The notes under the pieces were generated by a model that did no database searches, was not told where the DNA came from, and was given only the letters and a program-made list of their open reading frames with translations. Of a stretch of 10,993 nt of DNA, positions 6,641 through 10,993 are shown one piece after another; the stretch's first letter is position 1, and each line of letters starts with the position of its first letter. Origin of the DNA: an uncultured Brachyspira sp. (GTDB taxonomy: Bacteria; Spirochaetota; Brachyspiria; Brachyspirales; Brachyspiraceae); contig CAKVCJ010000033.1 of assembly GCA_934725655.1 (NCBI GenBank), forward strand, positions 1 to 10,993. The letters are read 5' to 3'. Position numbers and translations under genes: made by a program.

Positions 6641-6674
6641 TTGTTATCCTTTGTTATCATTAAATATTTATTTT

Positions 6675-7163
6675 TTAATTAAAAAAGTTAATAGTTAAAA
6701 TATTCCATTTATCATTTAAATATATTCCTACAATCTCAATAGAGTTTTTAGAAATTTTATTAAATGAAGGATATTCTATCTGAGCTATTTTTATATCATT
6801 ATATTCTCTGTATGTGATAGCCACATCATAATATCCTCCTTCTTTGGGAAGATAATTACAAAGTGCTTCTTCATCATCTGAAAATATTCTCTGGTATATA
6901 GAAGCTCTGTTTTTTATAGATTCTATAATATCTGCTGTTGTAAGCTCATATAATACATACATCTCATTTATTTTTGTTATAGTATTTTCATCTAAATTAG
7001 TAACAATGTTTGAAGTAAACTCTAAAGTATCTTTTGCAGATATTAATGTTGATATATACTTTTCAAACATATAAGCACCATATTCAGAATCGGCTTTATA
7101 TTCTTTTTTGCAGGATGCAAGCATCAAAATAATTATTATAATTAATAAGAATTTTTTATTCAT
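6675..7163 (-). CDS. Predicted lipoprotein, unknown function
   Basis: A 162-residue protein with a textbook lipobox, LASC, Cys at position 18 after MNKK and a long Ile/Leu core (residues 5-15). After processing it would be tethered to a membrane by a lipidated Cys followed by KKEYKADSE. The mature domain has no motif I can name; it ends VGIYLNDKWNILTINFF, similar in pattern to the next lipoprotein downstream. The ATG starts one base after the cheB stop (TAA-A-ATG), with AAAGGA lying inside the last cheB codons about 10 bases upstream, so translation is probably coupled to cheB. As a predicted lipoprotein it is itself a potential substrate of the Lnt encoded two genes upstream. Function not recognised. 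Confidence 0.78.
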   Translation of the reverse strand: MNKKFLLIIIIILMLASCKKEYKADSEYGAYMFEKYISTLISAKDTLEFTSNIVTNLDENTITKINEMYVLYELTTADIIESIKNRASIYQRIFSDDEEALCNYLPKEGGYYDVAITYREYNDIKIAQIEYPSFNKISKNSIEIVGIYLNDKWNILTINFFN

Positions 7164-7164
7164 T

Positions 7165-8307
7165 TTAATATAGTCCTTTTAATTTTGTTTTTGTATATTT
7201 TACTAAGAAATCTGCCATATCATAAAGCGATATTATAAAATGAACAGCATTATTTTCTATAGCACTTTTTGGCATTCCAAATATAGTGCTTGTAGTTTTA
7301 TCTTGTGCAATGGTGAGGTTTTTATTATTGTATAAATTAATCATTCCTTCAGTGCCGTCATTACCCATTCCTGTCATTATAATTGCTATAGCTTGATTTT
7401 TTAGATTATCATTAATTGTGTTAAATAAATAATTAACCGACGGCATATAAGGTAAGTCTAATTTTAAATCAGGATGCAGTTTTATTTTTATATTATTATT
7501 ATTGTCTACATATATACCCATATTGTTTTCACCTGGGCAAATATAGGCAAAGCCGGCTTTTATTTCTTCATTATCCTCTGCTTCTTTAACTGTAATTTGT
7601 GATACATCGTTTAAACCTTTAGCTAAAGAAGATGAAAAATCTTTCGGTATATGCTGGGCTATAAGTATTGGTATTGGGAAGTTTTTTGGTATAGAGGGTA
7701 TTAATATTCTTAATGCTTTTGGCCCTCCTGTAGATATTCCTATTGCTATGAGCTTCGGATTTTTAAAATCAGTGTATTTTATTTTATCTATTACATCATT
7801 AACTCTATTTATATGATATGGAAAAGTATTTATTGTGTTTTTTTGTATGCTGTTCTTTTTAAAAAAATTGTCATTTATAGTTTCATCTATTTCTATTTCA
7901 TTTATTTTTATTTCTTTTTGTTTAATATTTTTATTTGTTAGTATATTTAATATTTCTTTTTCTATATATTCTGCTTTGGCATTTTTATTTATAATTTTAA
8001 ATGCTCCTAAGTTTATTAATTTTCTGTTTAAATCATCATTTTTATTTGTGTTTGATAATACTATGATTTTAGTATTTATATTCTCATTTTTTAATTGTTT
8101 GAGAATCTCGGAGGCACTCATCATAGGCAAATTAAATTCCACAAATGCAAAGTCTATTTTGTTATTTATTATAGCTTTATAAGCATCTATACCATTATTG
8201 ACAGTATGGGCTGTTTTTACAGCGGGATTTTTTAAAATTATTTTTTTTATATTATCAGACATCTCTTTGGAATCTTCTGCTATTAATACATTGATAAATA
8301 ATCCCAT
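7165..8307 (-). CDS. cheB: CheB-type protein-glutamate methylesterase with atypical receiver domain
   Basis: CheB removes methyl groups from (and deamidates) chemoreceptors during adaptation. The C-terminal methylesterase domain (about residues 183-375) keeps its full triad: Ser192 in IGISTGGPKAL, His219 in IAQHIPKDFSSSLA and Asp317 in MTGMGNDGTEGM. The N-terminal receiver domain (about 5-122) has the acidic pair E11-D12, Ser85 at the Thr/Ser position and Lys108, but the phospho-acceptor Asp is replaced by Glu57 (FVEFNLP; codon GAA at 8137-8139). The Asn/Lys/Ile-rich linker at about 123-180 is longer than usual. The total length of 380 is close to the family range (about 350). The ATG lies 12 bases after the lnt stop, with a poor ribosome binding site (GGTG), which suggests coupling to lnt. 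No other chemotaxis gene is in the window. Confidence 0.92.
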   Translation of the reverse strand: MGLFINVLIAEDSKEMSDNIKKIILKNPAVKTAHTVNNGIDAYKAIINNKIDFAFVEFNLPMMSASEILKQLKNENINTKIIVLSNTNKNDDLNRKLINLGAFKIINKNAKAEYIEKEILNILTNKNIKQKEIKINEIEIDETINDNFFKKNSIQKNTINTFPYHINRVNDVIDKIKYTDFKNPKLIAIGISTGGPKALRILIPSIPKNFPIPILIAQHIPKDFSSSLAKGLNDVSQITVKEAEDNEEIKAGFAYICPGENNMGIYVDNNNNIKIKLHPDLKLDLPYMPSVNYLFNTINDNLKNQAIAIIMTGMGNDGTEGMINLYNNKNLTIAQDKTTSTIFGMPKSAIENNAVHFIISLYDMADFLVKYTKTKLKGLY

Positions 8308-8319
8308 AATACACCAAAA

Positions 8320-10353
8320 TTATTTATTATTTTTTTCATCTTCTTCTATAATTTCGTTTAAAGTATTAAATATTTCTGAAGTATTTTGATCGAATATGCT
8401 TTGAGTGTTTTCCTCTTTTTTTGTATTTATATCGTAAATATGTTTTTCATTGTCTGTATATTTAAAATCTTTTTTATTGTTTTGTACTTTAGTCTTTTTA
8501 ATTTTTGTATATATTTTATCTTTTATTATTTTATAAGTATTTTTGATAGTATTGCTTAATTTTATGATAAATAAAGCAATTATTCCAATAAAGCATAATA
8601 TTACAAACCATTCGCCAAATCTGGTATATATTGTAATCTTATCATTTAAAGCCACATTAGCAATCATATAATCAGGCTTCCAAAAAGGAAGGGTAGATAT
8701 TATCTTTCCGCTGCTTGATATGTGTCCAGTAACACCAGAGTTGCCATTATGTACTATATCTCTTCTGTTTTCTATAGCTCTAAATACAGACATATAGAAA
8801 TGCTGAAGTAAAGAGTTGTCGCTGTAAGACCAAGCATCTTCTGTGATAACGGCTATAGTTTGAGCTCCGTCATAAGCAAACTGCCTTACAAAATCTCCGA
8901 AAGCACTTTCATAACATATTATGCCAGAGAATTTGTAGCCATTTGGATGCTCGAATACAGATATTTTATCGCCTATCTCCCATCTGCTTGCGCCTGCTTT
9001 GTCAAATTGTTCATATATGAGGGCTATAATATTTTTGAAAGGGAATGTGTTTAGAAGGAAAGTACTATTTTGAAAAGGATAAGCTTCTCCGCCTGGAACA
9101 AGTTTTATTTTTTTGTAGTCATCAATAATATTTCCTTGTTCATTTATAAATGCTATTCCATTATAGTATTTGTATGGATTATATGCATTTTCATTTGTAT
9201 TTTCTTCTATAATCGTTGTACCGAGCAAGTGATGAGTTTGCGTATCTTTTATTGTGCTATACAAAAGATATGTGTTAAAAATTGCAGGATATGTAGAGTT
9301 GGAAGCCATACCGTATCTAAACATCTCTTCATAACGTGATAAATAATAATTGTATGAATCCATTGTTACTGATTCTGGATATACTATTAGAGAAGGTTTT
9401 GATAAGGCGGCATCGGTTGCTAATTTGCATATTCTCTTTACAGATATAGTGCTGTTTTGAGTATATCCGTCTGGTTTCTCTTCACTTTGAAACTTCTCTG
9501 ATTTTAATAAAAACCTCTCTGCAAGTCCTTGTATGCCGGGAGAGTTTCTTTTATAAGGCTCGCCTGTATATATGCTGTTCCAAGGAATATTAGGGTCAAA
9601 AGATTTTTGTATGAGAGCCATTTTTGTTTTAGGCATAGAAACTCTTTTTGCTTCTATATAATTTACTTTTATTAAACCATATATTAAAATAATAAAAAAT
9701 ATTGATGCGGTTGCTATAGCTGGTATAAAAATCTTTTTGTCTGATATTTTTTTATTGTTTTTTATACTTTCAGATTTCTCTACGTACAATATTAAATAGT
9801 GCGTAATAACGGCATTAGATAAATAAACTAAAAAACTTATTCCAAGCACTCCTATAGTATCGGCTATTTGTATGAATGGAATAAAATTCCACTGAGAATA
9901 TCCTATAATTCCCCAAGGAAAACCCAAATACCCAACATTTCTCATATATTCCATAACAGTGAAAACTGCAGGCACTATTAAAAATCTGATATTAGGAAAA
10001 GCTTTAGAAAGATAACCGCTTACTATCATAGCAGGGAAATAAAATAACAGCGTAAGCAAAAATAATATTGTAAATAAAGCTAAAAAAGAAACAGCAGCCT
10101 CCGTCTCTTTAAGCATAAACGCTGCCACCCATACGAGCAAATATCCAAAAAATACTATCACAAATAAAAAAGAAGAGAGTACATAATATCTAATCTTATC
10201 AGCTTTGTATATAATGATATTTAAAGGAAATAATGCTATAAAAGCTACAGGGAAGAAATTAAGCGGAGGAAAAGCTAAAGTTAAAAGCATAGCAGCAGAA
10301 ATGCTTAATATAATTATTCCATAAGTATACGAATTACTTTTAGTCACTTTCAT
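8320..10353 (-). CDS. lnt: Apolipoprotein N-acyltransferase (Lnt)
   Basis: Lnt is an integral inner-membrane enzyme that adds the third, amide-linked acyl chain to the N-terminal Cys of lipoproteins. The first about 230 residues hold some six hydrophobic helices (roughly 11-29, 33-49, 57-80, 89-115, 160-190, 208-230). A periplasmic nitrilase-fold domain follows with the expected triad: Glu327 in VYPESV, Lys415 in YKKIKLVPGGE and Cys480 in IICYES. A last helix spans about 582-598. At 677 residues it exceeds the usual length of about 500: part is extra sequence in the periplasmic domain around Glu327 (about 255-315 and 335-375), and part is a hydrophilic Lys/Asn-rich tail of about 78 residues after the last helix. 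The start has TTAGGA close before the ATG. It heads the cluster lnt-cheB-lipoprotein-lipoprotein and has a strong promoter match. Confidence 0.93.
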   Translation of the reverse strand: MKVTKSNSYTYGIIILSISAAMLLTLAFPPLNFFPVAFIALFPLNIIIYKADKIRYYVLSSFLFVIVFFGYLLVWVAAFMLKETEAAVSFLALFTILFLLTLLFYFPAMIVSGYLSKAFPNIRFLIVPAVFTVMEYMRNVGYLGFPWGIIGYSQWNFIPFIQIADTIGVLGISFLVYLSNAVITHYLILYVEKSESIKNNKKISDKKIFIPAIATASIFFIILIYGLIKVNYIEAKRVSMPKTKMALIQKSFDPNIPWNSIYTGEPYKRNSPGIQGLAERFLLKSEKFQSEEKPDGYTQNSTISVKRICKLATDAALSKPSLIVYPESVTMDSYNYYLSRYEEMFRYGMASNSTYPAIFNTYLLYSTIKDTQTHHLLGTTIIEENTNENAYNPYKYYNGIAFINEQGNIIDDYKKIKLVPGGEAYPFQNSTFLLNTFPFKNIIALIYEQFDKAGASRWEIGDKISVFEHPNGYKFSGIICYESAFGDFVRQFAYDGAQTIAVITEDAWSYSDNSLLQHFYMSVFRAIENRRDIVHNGNSGVTGHISSSGKIISTLPFWKPDYMIANVALNDKITIYTRFGEWFVILCFIGIIALFIIKLSNTIKNTYKIIKDKIYTKIKKTKVQNNKKDFKYTDNEKHIYDINTKKEENTQSIFDQNTSEIFNTLNEIIEEDEKNNK

Positions 10354-10377
10354 AATTTCCTAATTTTTTTTGTATAT

Positions 10378-10406
10378 ATTATAGTTTATAATGTAAAAAA
10401 TATCAA
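10378..10406 (-). promoter_or_regulatory. lnt: Probable promoter of the lnt-cheB-lipoprotein operon
   Basis: The minus strand reads TTGATA (10401-10406), exactly 17 bases, then a perfect TATAAT (10378-10383). This is the best sigma-70-type promoter in the window. Initiation near 10371 gives a leader of about 18 bases that begins at an 8-base A run (10371 down to 10364) and carries the TTAGGA ribosome binding site. Confidence 0.65.
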
Positions 10407-10432
10407 AATAATTTATCAGCTTAATAGATATT

Positions 10433-10993
10433 TTACCATTTCAAAACAAATTCAGTATAAAGCTCTCCATCTTTAATAGATTTGGTTATTTCTAAAGAAG
10501 ATTTAACATGCGTAATAGAACCCAATAGCAAAGAAGACCAAGCCATTAAAGATAATTCTAATATCTCAGGATTTCCTGTAAAGTTTTTCATATGAGCTAC
10601 CAATAATCTTTTTCTGCTTTTAATAACTTCAATTCTAACAGGGTCATGTATCTCTTTAAATATTACCTCAGCTACATAACGCAAGATAAAATATCTTGGT
10701 ACAAATAGCAATATTATATTAAAATATCTTGGTATAAGCCTGTTATAATGGTATTCAGCAATATCTCTTATACCAGCCTTATCTCCATCATAAAATAAAT
10801 CACATACAAGTTTATGAGGGTTGTGGAAGCCAGCCATAAAAGGATACCATTCTTTTATAGATATATCGTTTTTAAATATTAATGAGGAAGCGGGTTCCAT
10901 AGCAGTAAGCCATTTCTGATAACCATCTTCTCCAAATTTTTCTTTTACGAAATCTTTTAATATTATTAAAGATATTCCTCTTACTCTTTGTGT
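10433..10993 (-). CDS. Unrecognised conserved-looking protein, C-terminal part (5' truncated by window)
   Basis: The frame stays open to the window edge, adding at least 31 residues (ending in KWLTA) before the Met at 10898-10900, which is therefore probably internal. What is visible is about 186 residues: an amphipathic start with RGISLIILKDFVKEKFGED, a helical middle with many aromatics (RYFNIILLFVPRYFILRYV), and a strand-like end ELYTEFVLKW. There is no signal peptide, clear membrane helix or catalytic motif. The helical pattern 'L-x-x-[FV]-V-x-x-x-[FY]-G-E' with a C-terminal strand ending in Trp faintly recalls the heme-NO-binding (HNOB)/V4R/DUF2378 fold group, but no heme-ligating His signature can be assigned. 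The gene ends 27 bases before the lnt -35 element with no evident terminator, so read-through into lnt is possible. Confidence 0.6.
   Translation of the reverse strand, partial: TQRVRGISLIILKDFVKEKFGEDGYQKWLTAMEPASSLIFKNDISIKEWYPFMAGFHNPHKLVCDLFYDGDKAGIRDIAEYHYNRLIPRYFNIILLFVPRYFILRYVAEVIFKEIHDPVRIEVIKSRKRLLVAHMKNFTGNPEILELSLMAWSSLLLGSITHVKSSLEITKSIKDGELYTEFVLKW

Noticed and set aside
7835-8389. Two plus-strand open frames antisense to cheB and the end of lnt
   Set aside because: Their Phe/Ile/Ser-rich translations mirror the Lys/Asn/Glu-rich true proteins; they are shadows.
8860-9339. Two short plus-strand open frames inside lnt
   Set aside because: They lie antisense to the conserved Lnt nitrilase domain and have no independent support.
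1-10993. A new defence, mobile or biosynthetic system
   Set aside because: The recognisable genes are common chromosomal functions. There is no integrase, transposase, toxin-antitoxin pair, nuclease-effector pair or biosynthetic cluster, and codon use looks uniform across the window.

Overview
The window is AT-rich chromosomal DNA from what is most likely a Brachyspira-like spirochaete. This rests on the strong A/T codon bias, Asn/Lys/Ile-rich proteins, relaxed spirochaetal lipoprotein signals, and a GC-richer palindromic intergenic block at about 2581-2670 that resembles dispersed repeats I associate with Brachyspira. The genus is inferred from recall, not from a search. I see no tRNA, rRNA, CRISPR array, phage gene or insertion sequence.

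Layout from left to right. (1) 2-541, plus strand: the 3' part of a CobW/COG0523-type metal-chaperone GTPase with a His/Cys-rich tail, cut by the window edge. (2) 538-2538, minus: a UvrD/PcrA/Rep-type DNA helicase, convergent with (1) and sharing a TTAA with it. (3) 2539-2831: an intergenic stretch with several hairpins, including the repeat block. (4) 2832-4245, minus: fabH followed by a C_GCAxxG_C_C-family gene, probably one transcript. (5) 4338-5621, minus: a solitary galactokinase gene. (6) 5760-6236, plus: a small two-helix membrane protein of unknown function, divergent from galK. (7) 6233-10353, minus: a tight cluster of lnt (apolipoprotein N-acyltransferase), a CheB-type methylesterase and two small lipoproteins, with a good sigma-70-like promoter before lnt. 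(8) 10433-10993, minus: the C-terminal part of an unrecognised protein, cut by the right edge.

Most genes are housekeeping: DNA repair, fatty acid initiation, galactose phosphorylation and lipoprotein maturation. The most unusual points are the CheB protein, whose receiver domain has Glu in place of the phospho-accepting Asp while its methylesterase triad is intact; its location in an operon with lnt and two lipoproteins, the type of protein Lnt acylates; the long C-terminal tail on Lnt; and two convergent gene pairs that each share one palindromic TTAA as their stop codons. I found no convincing new multi-gene system.
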